This document shows positions 34,901 through 43,515 of a DNA stretch of 64,000 nt, piece after piece. A program made the translations under genes and the position numbers. Below the pieces are notes generated by a model. It was given only the letters and a program-made list of their open reading frames with translations. It was not told the DNA's origin and did not search any database. Source of the stretch: Portulaca oleracea. Lineage: Eukaryota; Streptophyta; Magnoliopsida; Caryophyllales; Portulacaceae. Each line of letters starts with the position of its first letter. Within the stretch, counting starts at the first letter, position 1. The stretch is taken from assembly GCA_029582165.1 (NCBI GenBank), contig CM055872.1, positions 52,608,195-52,672,194 on the forward strand, written 5' to 3'.

Positions 34901-37585
34901 TGCAAAAAGAAAACAAGGATAACATGTAGAACATATGCTTGTTCTCAAAAGGACAAAATCGCGAATGACATCATTCAATCATGTCAAAGTGGTGGCAATA
35001 ATGGGCATGAAGTTGGTTTCTTAGATTAAATAGCACGAGGCGCAAGAAAGTGCCTGGCTCCCCCGGCGTGAGGCGCAAAGCGCAAAGAAAAGGAACACGC
35101 TTCACGCATGCGAGGTGCACCAAAACACAGTTTTTTCCAAGCTATATTTTCACGCAACAAGCTAAGAAAGGCCATCAAATAATGGATTAGACACAAGTAA
35201 TATGACGAAAGATCACGCAAATCGTCTTAAACATAAGATGTAACACCGAAATATTCTTCTAAAGAAGTAAAACAAGCACAGGCGTGCCAAAAGAGAGGAA
35301 GAAGGTTAGCGAGCTGGGTGTAGGGTTTCCTCACAACCTAGAAGGGGTTATTTAAAAATACCCTAAACATTTCATATTTTTAACAAGTTGAACAGTAAAA
35401 GCCCCATAAAGCGCACCATAAGGCGCAAAAGGCGCGGAGGGGACCAGGTGCACGCTTTGTGAGCTATGGCGCACGAGGTGCGGGCTTTTTAAAACTAAGG
35501 TTGGTTTCCACAGTAAAATGAGAGGACTCTAGTTCAAATGACGCTGATGGTAGACAAGGGCAATAAGATAAAGGACTGGAAGTAAGAAAATTTTACGATA
35601 ATAAACAGCGCTGTACAATGTTAAAAAAAGAAAAGTATTTGTAATGGAAATTAAAAAAAAAAAAAACACACACACACACACACATTGCGCCCACCTAACA
35701 TGGATTTGCAACAGATACGTGGAGATCTAAATGTGAGCCAAATGGAAGCCACCCTGAAAGCAAAGAGTTATTTCCAAGAGAGCAACTCGATAGATCTACC
35801 TAGAATGAGTTCAAAAGTTCATCTGAATTCACAGATAAACCAATAACCCCTTCTGCCTCTTGGGACTAACATACAGACAATTAAGCCTAACAAAACCGGG
35901 GGAGGGGGGGTTTAAGAGATCACAAAAATTCAGGACAAAAAAAATGACATGTTTGCATACCCATATTGCCAACTTTGACGCCCACATACCTTCTCTATGT
36001 TTGAACTCAATTCCTCAACTTTCTTCTCTGATTCTTTGGCTCGGACTTCCAAGGCATCTTTCTCCTGGCTGTGTCCCTCAGTTTCCTTCTGCAGCTTCTC
36101 AATCTAACAAATTAACACTAAATATGATTCTAAAATTAATTCTGAGCTGATAATATATTTTCATAAATGTGACTAACCTGCTTTTGGAGTTCAGTAGCCC
36201 GAGCATGAGCCTTACCAGCACGCTCCTCTGCGTCTGATGTTCCTTTCTTCTGCAACATCCCCCCCGCCCAAACCCACCCAAAATCAGGGTAAGAAAAAAT
36301 TAAAGGAAAAAATTCTCATAGAAACAAACATAACTTGTTCACAAATTGACATTCTTAGATTTCTCTTTAATACAATCAGAGGTAAAAGAGGAACTGAATA
36401 ATTGTTGACAGAAGCTTTTATTCCATATTATGATGAAAAGACAATTCTTATCCATAATTTCTGCAAATAAACACAGATCCAGAAAGGGAAAATGGGGAAG
36501 GTAAAAACAAATAGTTATACATTATACATCACAATCAGACCTCTAGGACTTCTATCTCACTCTGCAAGGATGCAACATTGTCTGATTTCTCCTGAATCAC
36601 TTTCTCTAACTGTGATATCTTGTCATCCTTGGCTTTTAACTTCGTGCCGGTTTCCTCGAGGCGGGTCTCTACACAAGTACCAATAGCAATACTGTGCAAA
36701 AATTAGAGAAAGAAATCACAATGTTCAAAACATGTAACACAATGTGGTTCTCATTATTCCATTGCACAACACAATGTGTTACTCTGATCAAAATAGCATA
36801 ATGTCATCATTCCCAATATCTTAGGAAGACACCTTTTTAATATATTATCTTGTCCATAAAGCCACAAGATTCAAGTGCATTTTGGATGTACCATACAATA
36901 ACCAAAAGTCTCTCAAACATTGCACAAAACATACATGGAAAAAAATATCAAAAAACAGGGGCTCCTTTTTGTCACCCATCGATGAAAAGTCGCTAAAGAA
37001 ATTCTTACCCTTAGGTTGGTGATCTAATCAACATAACACCATGAAACAATAAGGGTATAGCTTATTGAGCCTCAAATTCAATGAATTACCAACATAGTTC
37101 AAGTAGGACTACAAACTGAATACAACAAAACGTGAATTCGACAAACAGCTCGAACCCCACATGCATAAATCCGATAAAATACTCTTCCCATTCCTTAAAT
37201 GTATATCTCATCAATGAAAATGTTTGACAATATAAATAAAATAAAAAATAACATTGACTGAATGGACAAAACCACAGTAATGAAAACCCCAAAAAGCCAA
37301 TATCAGAATTCAGGAAAAAAAACGACCACCAAGCCACTTGTAACACAGTGAAAATCGAAAAACGATTCAGAATTACATCAACACAGAATATAAAACCACA
37401 AAAATAAAGGAGGAGAAAGAGGGATAACCGAGAAGTTGGATCTTGGACTTAAGCTGATCCAATTCGATCCTCGGAGCGGAAGAATCATCGGGGACATCCA
37501 AACCCTCAGCATCTGCTTTTGCGCCAGCGAAAACCAGCAAGGAGAGCAAGAAGAACGGAAAAAACGTAAGTTTCGCATGCGCCAT
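16959..37585 (-). CDS. Secretory-pathway coiled-coil protein with C-terminal membrane anchor (14 exons, 440 aa)
   Basis: Complete coding sequence. Exons in gene order: 37585-37429, 36668-36541, 36249-36178, 36103-35990, 34599-34531, 33518-33462, 26165-26112, 25937-25875, 24856-24794, 24519-24355, 24272-24117, 17372-17292, 17209-17148, 17040-16959. All junctions are GT-AG and phases agree. Residues 1-24 are a signal peptide ([20 protein letters not shown]). About 40-199 is a heptad-rich, Glu/Lys coiled coil. Then come [15 protein letters not shown] (200-214), [13 protein letters not shown], and repeated 'EPHV/KPHV/KPYI' helices (about 240-366). A membrane helix ([19 protein letters not shown]) spans about 391-409, followed by a basic tail ending KRGHPDK. 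The architecture and length match, from memory, Arabidopsis AT2G24420/AT4G31340, annotated only loosely as myosin heavy chain- or DNA repair ATPase-related; those labels probably reflect the coiled coil. An ER or endomembrane location is inferred. The start is the ATG at 37585; an upstream TTG in frame is not a start. Confidence 0.9.
18720..19500 (+). repeat. Gypsy LTR-like stretch with palindromic GATCGTGC array (approximate ends)
   Basis: The text 'gagctttccaacgatatata' followed by 'gaagaagttatgcacgtttg' is of the kind seen in long plant gypsy LTRs. It is followed by five copies of a CACGATCGTGCCA-type palindrome, a TATATATA box at 19097-19104 and a U5-like region. No internal coding domain lies next to it, so it may be a solo or fragmentary LTR. 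Termini and target duplication were not found. Confidence 0.45.
18894..19030. repeat. Five-copy palindromic CACGATCGTG array
   Basis: Copies at about 18894, 18914, 18945, 18992 and 19014, each close to GGCACGATCGTGCC, spaced 20-47 bp apart. Each is a near-perfect palindrome centred on GATC. Confidence 0.85.
20317..21100. mobile_element. DNA transposon with CTAYGTTACCTG termini, 8 bp target duplication
   Basis: 784 bp. Left terminus CTACGTTACCTGCACTCGG; right terminus, reverse-complemented, CTATGTTACCTGGACTCGG (17 of 19 identical). The flanks carry a perfect 8 bp duplication GTTGTGAC (20309-20316 and 21101-21108), which fits hAT-type insertion. Near both ends are GTGTCGGACCC/CCGTGTCC words. 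The interior has no transposase. A partial, inverted second copy lies at about 25333-25573 in intron 8. Non-autonomous. Confidence 0.82.
21300..21330. repeat. Stowaway-type terminus fragment
   Basis: TACTCCCTCCATCCCAAAAC resembles the conserved terminal repeat of Stowaway (Tc1/mariner) MITEs. The matching opposite end was not found nearby, so it is at best a partial element. Confidence 0.4.
21581..21646. repeat. (GT)n and (GAGTGT)n microsatellite
   Basis: About 11 GT units grading into about seven GAGTGT units. The apparent Cys/Glu repeat peptide in this frame is only the microsatellite. Confidence 0.92.
25333..25573 (-). mobile_element. Partial second copy of the CTAYGTTACC element, in intron 8
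   Basis: Reverse-complemented, it starts CTATATTACCCGGAC and continues with 'gacacaggatacgtgtcgga' and 'caattggacaactaattggg', which align with 20317-20560 in the same order. The distal half and other terminus are missing. Confidence 0.65.
25951..25980. repeat. (AAAT)n microsatellite
   Basis: About six AAAT units in intron 7, directly upstream (gene sense) of exon 8. Confidence 0.85.
27938..28434. mobile_element. hAT-like MITE with TAGACCTGTCAA termini
   Basis: 497 bp. Left terminus TAGACCTGTCAATTCGGGCG; right terminus, reverse-complemented, TAGATCTGTCAAAC. Flanks are GGGAGGAG and GGGAGTTG (6 of 8 identical), a decayed 8 bp duplication. The interior is rich in CGGGTCGGG words typical of this family. 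A related copy lies at 38754-39557. It also carries an internal 21 bp copy of its own left junction (28050-28070). Confidence 0.75.
28930..30010 (-). pseudogene. LINE (L1-type) 3'-half fragment
   Basis: Minus-strand remnant in several frames: [14 protein letters not shown] then [20 protein letters not shown], a [15 protein letters not shown] segment, and near the low-coordinate end the zinc-binding (zf-RVT) block [20 protein letters not shown] with LLAWEGFF. This order matches the region after reverse transcriptase in plant L1 ORF2. Endonuclease and the reverse transcriptase core are absent, so it is 5'-truncated and full of stops. Ends are approximate. Confidence 0.7.
30717..31473. mobile_element. 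Possible hAT-like element related to 35020-35499
   Basis: Ends read CTTAGATCAAAAG on the left and, reverse-complemented, CTTAGTTTAAAAC on the right, like the ends of the element at 35020. The interior has GTGCAC/GCAC-rich words. The 8 bp flanks agree at only 4 positions, so ends are uncertain. Confidence 0.35.
33559..34469 (+). mobile_element. Foldback-type element with GTGTGTTTGGTG ends, copy 1 (fills intron 5)
   Basis: 911 bp with inverted ends (GAGTGTGTTTGGTG and CACCAAACACACCC). Next to the ends are tandem GGAAAATGGTTTTC-type motifs. It matches the element at 56327-57162 over both outer regions in the same orientation, while the central parts differ. Intron 5 is only 1,012 bp, so this insertion makes up about 90% of it. 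No clear target duplication. Confidence 0.72.
35020..35499. mobile_element. hAT-like element with CTTAG ends, in intron 4
   Basis: 480 bp flanked by the perfect 8 bp duplication GTTGGTTT (35012-35019 and 35500-35507). Left end CTTAGATTAAATAGC; right end, reverse-complemented, CTTAGTTTTAAAAAGC. Subterminal regions carry repeated GAGGCGC/GGCGCA/GGTGCAC words, unusually GC-rich for the neighbourhood. No coding capacity. Confidence 0.78.
35655..35686. repeat. A-run and (CA)n microsatellite
   Basis: About 14 A followed by about 9 CA units, within intron 4. Confidence 0.85.
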
Positions 37586-37640
37586 TGAGGAGACAGAGAG
37601 CAAAGGGAACAGCTCTAAAACCCTCGGTAACGACGAAGAT

Positions 37641-37779
37641 CAACGGAGAGAATTAAGTGATGAAAAATAACACGTGTGGTGTTGCATTTAAAAAAATGAT
37701 CAGTATTTATTATAAAATTTAGGAAAGTTGGATTTAAATAATTTAAACTTTAAGTGTGACAACGGAGAGAATTAAGTGA
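37641..37779. repeat. 20 bp perfect direct repeat flanking 99 bp, promoter region
   Basis: CAACGGAGAGAATTAAGTGA occurs at 37641-37660 and again at 37760-37779. The first copy lies in the probable 5' leader of the 14-exon gene; the second is about 25 bp before the LINE. It looks like a target duplication or a local duplication. Confidence 0.85.
37671..37676 (-). promoter_or_regulatory. G-box (CACGTG) near the start of the 14-exon gene
   Basis: ACACGTGT centred about 90 bp upstream of the start codon. On the minus strand, an A/T-rich TATA-like TTTTATAATAAA lies about 35 bp further upstream (37705-37718), so the G-box would fall near the transcription start. G-boxes are bound by bZIP and bHLH factors. 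Sequence-only call. Confidence 0.4.
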
Positions 37780-37804
37780 CAATGGGACAGCCCCGCCTAC
37801 ACCA

Positions 37805-40800
37805 ATGAAAACGCTATGTTGGAACTACCGTGGGCTTGGGAACCCACGAGCAGTTCGAAGCCTTAAGTGTCTCATTGACGCGGAAGATCCTGATATGGTG
37901 TTCATCTCGGAAACAAAACTCAAGGAGTGGGAGTTCACTAGAATAAAACAGAAATTGAAGATGGAGAATGAGGTGTATGTCAGCTGTGAAGGGGAAGGAC
38001 GGAGTAGAAGCGGAGGCCTAGCACTATGGTGGAAAAGCTCCATGGACATGGTGTTGGTCGAGAAGACAATAAATTACGTGGATATGAAATGTGTAGGGCA
38101 GGATGGGGAGATGAGGTGGGCCTTCACAGGGATATATGGGTGTCCGGAGGGGGAGAGGAAACATGTCACATGGGAGATTTTGAGAGGTCTGAAGAAACAT
38201 AATGTCCCGTGGCTGTGTGGAGGAGACTTTAATAACATAATACAACACAGTGAGAAGCTAGGGGGACAGGAAGTGAGAGCGGAGGTCATCGAAGGTTTTA
38301 GAGAAGCTCTAGAAGAATGTGAATTGCGAGATATGGGTTTTGATGGATATGAATATACATGGACAAATGAGAGAGAAGGGGGGGATAATATCCAAGAAAG
38401 GTTGGATAGGTTCCTGGGGAATAGACAATGGTGTGAAATGTTTGCATAGAACAGGGTGACCCACCTCACAAAAAGGAGATCGGATCACCTCCCAATAACC
38501 ATCACATCTGGGAGGTATAGTGAAAAAAGTGGAACTCACAAAAAAGGGAAGCGTCCACCAAGATTTGAGAAAGCTTGGATTTTGGACCCAAATTGTGAGG
38601 GATGGGTGGAAAATATTTAGGCCAATGTGAGAAATCTGGGCCCAGACAAGCAGATGGGAGCATGCTGTGAAAGTTTAAAAAACAAGATGGGTCTGGATGT
38701 AAGGGCCCTAAGAGAGAAGATCAAAGAAAAGGAGAAAAAGATTGTGGAGTTACAAGACCTGTCAATACGGGCGGGCGGGCGGGTTACGGGTCGGTCGTAT
38801 ATCGGGTCCGGGTAAATACGGGTCGGGTGTATTCCGGTTTCGGGCGGTTTGGGTCGGGTTTACGGGTCATCACCGCCCTTTTTTTCAGTCACTTACAACT
38901 AATAAAATTGATTATAATTAGTTAAAGACACCTGTGTAATGTATCATTCCCTTCCAAGTTCGACCACCACGATATGTCATAGTTGTATAGACATATTACT
39001 ATACACCTAAGGGACAAAATTTGGCAATCTTCAAGTCTACAAGTATTATGCGGTTTACGTCAACAATCCACGAATAACAGTACTTATGAAATATATAGGG
39101 TTTCGCCATGCTAATATACATAACTTTTAAGGTATTGGACAATAATGCACTGAACTTTGACCTTGGACAATAATACACTATTTTACTGAAAGAGAGGAGA
39201 GAGGCGGGACTGCAGGAGTTACTGAAAGAGTGAGTGAGTGACAATGTTAGGGCTTTGTTTTGGTCATTTATTATTTGATTATTTCATTTGTATGTCACTC
39301 TCTACGCATAGCTTTCCAAAGTCAACCAATATTTTACTTTTGGGCCTTAATTTTCATGAAATGGACCCGTTTTTTTGCACAAGGCCAAAGTAGATAAAAC
39401 ACTTAAAATTAAAGTGTTTGACCCAACGGGTCGACCCAAACCTGACCCGACCCGATTTTTACCTGGTTCTTTGGGTTGGGTCATTTTCGGGTCCCGGGTC
39501 AAAATTTCGTGTTCAAAACCCATTTTTTACGGGTCGGGTCGAGAATTGCCAGGTCTAGGAGTTACAAAAAGAGAAGCCTACAAATACAAACCTCCAGCTC
39601 TTGAAGGACCTAATAGATGAAGTTGACCAGACGGTGAAGAAGGAAGAAATCATGTGGGTACAAAGGAGCAGACAAGTGTGGCTAAAGGAGGGAGACAGGA
39701 ATACCAAGTTTTTTCACGAGAAGGCAAACCAAAGACAAAGGAGAAATAGAGTGACTCGCATCTAGAATGAAGATGGAGAATGGTGTGAAAAACATGAGGA
39801 AATCAGTAAGGCTTTCACTCATTACTTTGAGCATTTCTTTGATACACAAGAGCCCCAGAATGCACAGCTGGTTACGCGGCTAGTTGAACAAAAAGTAACT
39901 TAGGAGATGAACACCCAGCTGAGCAAACCCTTCACGGAGGACGAGATCGCAACAACACTAAAACAAATGCACCCAATAAAGGCCCCTGGGCCGGACGGTA
40001 TGCCCGCTCTCTTTTTTCAAAAATTTTGGCATATTGTGGGTCATGATGTAAGTTCTTTTGTGTTGAGCGTCTTAAACCATGGGGCTTCTCCAAAAGATGT
40101 AAACAACACTTTCATTGCACTTATCCCAAAGTGCAAAAACCCTACCACAACTAAAGATTTTAGGCCCATTAGCTTATGCAACGTAACCTACAAGCTGATT
40201 TCCAAGGTGATAGCAAATAGGCGGAAAAATTGTCTACTAGACATTATTCATGAGACCCAAAGTGCTTTTGTCCCAGGGAGGTTGATAACGGATAATGTTC
40301 TTGTAGCTTTTGAAGTCTTCCAGTACCTTGGGAAGCGGCCGAAGCATGTAAAAAAAGGGCCACATGGCTCTAAAGTTGGATATGAGTAAAGCCTATGATG
40401 GGGTGGAGTAGGGTTTTGTGGGTGAAATGATGAGGGCCTTGGGTTTCTGTGATGGCTTTACGGATTTAGTGATGAGATGCATCACTTCTGTCTCGTACCA
40501 AGTTCTAGTGAATGGCCTCCCGTCGAACTGTATAACCCCAGGCAGAGGACTCCGCCAGGGGGACCCCTTATCCCCTTATCTCTTTCTTATCTGCGCAGAG
40601 GGTTTCTCGGCCTTGATTAGAGATAGGGAGAAAATAAATTTGCTGCATGGGGTTAGAATTGCAAATGGGGCTCCTTGTATCTCTCACTTATTTTTTGTAG
40701 ATGACAGTTTAATTTTTGTGAGAGCAAATGAAGAGGAGGCAGAATTGGTGATTGACATACTGAAGACTTACGAGCTTGTGTCCGGCCAACAGCTAAATAT

Positions 40801-42736
40801 CGACAAGTCTGAGATTTTGTACGGGCGAAATGTGGACGATCAAACGAAACAAGTGCTCCAACAGAGATTAGGTTTCAAGGCTGTCGAAAATCATGGGAAA
40901 TACTTTGGATTGCCGACCTTTATTGGACGGTCAAAGACGGAAGTCTTCAGAAATGTCGCGGATCGGGTATGGAAAAAGGTGAAAGGGTGGAAGGAAATGT
41001 TTCTCATAAGGGTTGGAAAAGAAATACTTCTGAAAGCCATTGTACAAGCAATCCCGACTTATGCAATGCAGTGCTTCCTTCTACCAGTTGGCATTTGTAA
41101 TGAGTTGGAGAGGCTCTGCAGGAGGTTTGGTGGGGAAACCCAGAGAATGTAAGAGGTTTAAGCTGGGTAAGATGGGACACTCTTTGCAAACCGAAGAAGG
41201 CAGGAGGTATGGGATTTAGGGATTTTGAGCATTTCAATAATGTTTATTAGCCAAGCAAGCGTGGAGATTGGTTACAAGCCCGGACTCACTAATGGCAAGG
41301 GTGCTGGGAGCAAAATACCTCCGAAAGGAAAGCTTCTGGGATGCAAAAGAAGGGCCACAATCAAGCTATTCGTGGAAAAGTATACTTAAAGCCAAGGAGC
41401 TTCTTAGGGAGGGAACAATGTGGAGAATAGGAAATGGTCGGTCAGTTCGAATCTGGAAGAACAAATGGATTCCGACCACGGTGAACAATCGAGTAGATTC
41501 TCCATGTCAGTACCTAGAAGAAGGAGCATTTGTCTCCGAGCTAATAGATGGGGAGTCCAACTCTTGGAAACTTGAAACATTGAGTCGCTGCTTCACTGAA
41601 CAAGTGAAAAAGGCAATACAAAAAATCCCTCTAGCTAATCAAAGAGAAGCGGACCAGCTTATCCGGAAACACAACAGGGATGGTATTTTCACTGCTCGCT
41701 CAGCTTACCACCTGTCCAGAAGCATGAAGGCACAACGGCAAAGTGGGGGAGTGGGAACATCTAAAGAAGGAGATACCAGCTGGAGTTTGATGTGAAAAGC
41801 AAAAACGATTCCAAAGGTCAAACAATTCGCCTGGAGAGTGAGTTGGGATGCAATACCAAGCAGAGAAAATCTGGCTAGGAAAAATGTGGAAGTGGACCCA
41901 ATTTGTCCCAACTGTGGTGAGGACTATGAAACCACGAATCATATCTTGGTGGATTGTAATGTGGAACAGATTGTGTGGAAGATTAGCCCTTTTCGCTTGG
42001 ATGTGAGAAGCAGGACCACAAAGGATGTAATGGTTTAGATGAGTAGGGAAATGAGGAAGATGGACGATGACGCGAGAGGTCTGCTCATATGAATTATGTG
42101 GAGCCTATGGAAGGGTAGGAACAAATGGATACATGAAAAAGTGAAACAAGACCCGATAGAGATTGTTAGACGGGCCTCGGCTCACCACATGGAAATTATG
42201 GAGTCAATGGAGAAGGATGTACAGAAGGAAGGGAGAAACATGGGGACCGAAGGATGGAGACCACCGACTGGGAGAACCTACAAGCTTAATGCGGATGCGG
42301 CTGTGAATCAGGATGAAGGAGGAGGAGTAGGTATGATAATCCGGGGAGCGAGAGGCAAGGTTGTTGCAACTAAATACATCTACATGAATCCAAGCTGGTA
42401 GTAGACGAGATGGAAGCGTTGGCACTAAAGGAGGGTCTGCAATTGGCTTTGGAAAGAGGGATCTCTGATGTCCAGGCGAAATCGGATAGTCAGATTGTAA
42501 TCCACAAACTAAGGGGAAAGGCGAAGGACTGAACCTACTTGGGAGCTCTGATTCAAGATATTGGAAGAGTGGCGCAGAATTTCTTAAAAGTTGTGTTTGA
42601 GTATGTTCCCAGAATTTGTAACCGAGCAGCAGATAATCTAGCAAAAATTGCTATTAGAGATAGAGAAAGCAGAGCTTTTATTGGGGATGGCCCAACAGAA
42701 ACCCTATGTATTTGTCAGCAAGATCTAAATGAATAA
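37805..42736 (+). pseudogene. L1-type LINE ORF2, near full-length but decayed
   Basis: The endonuclease opens MKTLCWNYRGLGNPRAV, with a WLCGGDFNNI catalytic-type motif and RRSDHLPI at its end (37805-38490). After a 0.8 kb insertion (38754-39557) come [18 protein letters not shown], the reverse transcriptase from about 39907 (KAPGPDGMPALFFQ, DFRPISLCN, SAFVPGRLITDN, LRQGDPLSPYLF and FVDDSLIF, where the usual YADD-type site reads FVDD), then GLSWVRWDTLCKPKKAGG. A zinc-binding region (41838-42000) and an RNase H-like domain (42260-42736; LNADAAVNQDEGG, AKSDSQIVI) complete it. At least three frames are used and many stops are present, including TAG at 38447 and 38619. A short A-rich tail follows at 42757. 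Plant L1 layout of endonuclease, reverse transcriptase and RNase H; inactive. Confidence 0.92.
38754..39557. mobile_element. hAT-like MITE inside the LINE, with perfect 8 bp target duplication
   Basis: 804 bp. Left end (A)AGACCTGTCAATACGGGC; right end, reverse-complemented, TAGACCTGGCAATTC. The duplication GGAGTTAC is perfect at 38746-38753 and 39558-39565, and it falls within LINE coding sequence, so removing the element rejoins the LINE. Repeated CGGGTCGGGT and GACCCGACCC words near the ends. Related to 27938-28434. Confidence 0.88.
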
Positions 42737-42791
42737 TGGCATGTCTTTATCTCTCAAAAAAAAATAAATAATAATCCAAACTTGAAAATTA

Positions 42792-42995
42792 CTCCCTCCG
42801 TTTCAATTTAATTGACACTCTGACTAATTTTTAATCATTAATTAGTCCCAAATAACAATGAGTTACGATATGAAATTATCATCATTAGAAAGATACTTTA
42901 CTATGAATGTAATTTTATATTGTAACTCATTATAATTTGTGAATAATTAACGGTCAAATTTAGTCAAAGTGTCCATTAATTTGGGATGAAGGGAG
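42792..42995. mobile_element. Stowaway-like MITE
   Basis: 204 bp bounded by TA dinucleotides (42790-42791 and 42996-42997). Left end CTCCCTCCGTTTCAATTTAA; right end, reverse-complemented, CTCCCTTCATCCCAAATTAA. These are the conserved Stowaway (Tc1/mariner) ends. No coding capacity. It lies about 20 bp beyond the A-rich tail of the LINE. Confidence 0.88.
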
Positions 42996-42997
42996 TA

Positions 42998-43515
42998 TTA
43001 TTGAATAATCTAAACATCGACCTCATTGGAATATAGTAGCAAATCAATATTAATTATTTACCAAATTACTATTTCTTTAATTATCTTCTCTCTATCTTTG
43101 ATTATTCTCATTGTTTATTTAAATTTCAATATGGCAAAGTTCATATTCTTGTCAAAAAATGAGGATTTGGTAAATACTTAATACTAATATAATATAATAT
43201 GGTCAAAGTTCATATTATTTAATGATATTTTTAAAGTTCATATTACTCAGTTTATCACGCGGCAAAGTTTAGATTATTTAAGTCCAATTTTTCTAAAATT
43301 TACCATAAATTTATCAATATTATTATAAAACTAGTCTTAAACCTGTCCAATACACGGAATGTGAATAAGTAAATAAATTTAATAATGAAAAAGACACATT
43401 TGTCTACATTACACCTTTGTGCAGGGACCCTTCCCTCAACCCCCGCTTGCGCAAACGTTTTGTATATTGGACTATCCAATAATAAAAAAGACAACTAAAA
43501 TACAAATATTCATAC
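42998..43515. other. AT-rich spacer between the two LINEs
   Basis: Contains repeated CAAAGTTCATATTA-type words (43135-43270) and, at 43264-43310, a segment that is the inverted counterpart of 37705-37752. No gene seen. Confidence 0.5.

Noticed and set aside
37586..37603. Six extra codons upstream of the 14-exon gene start (beginning at TTG)
   Set aside because: TTG is not a normal plant start; the ATG at 37585 gives an ideal signal peptide.
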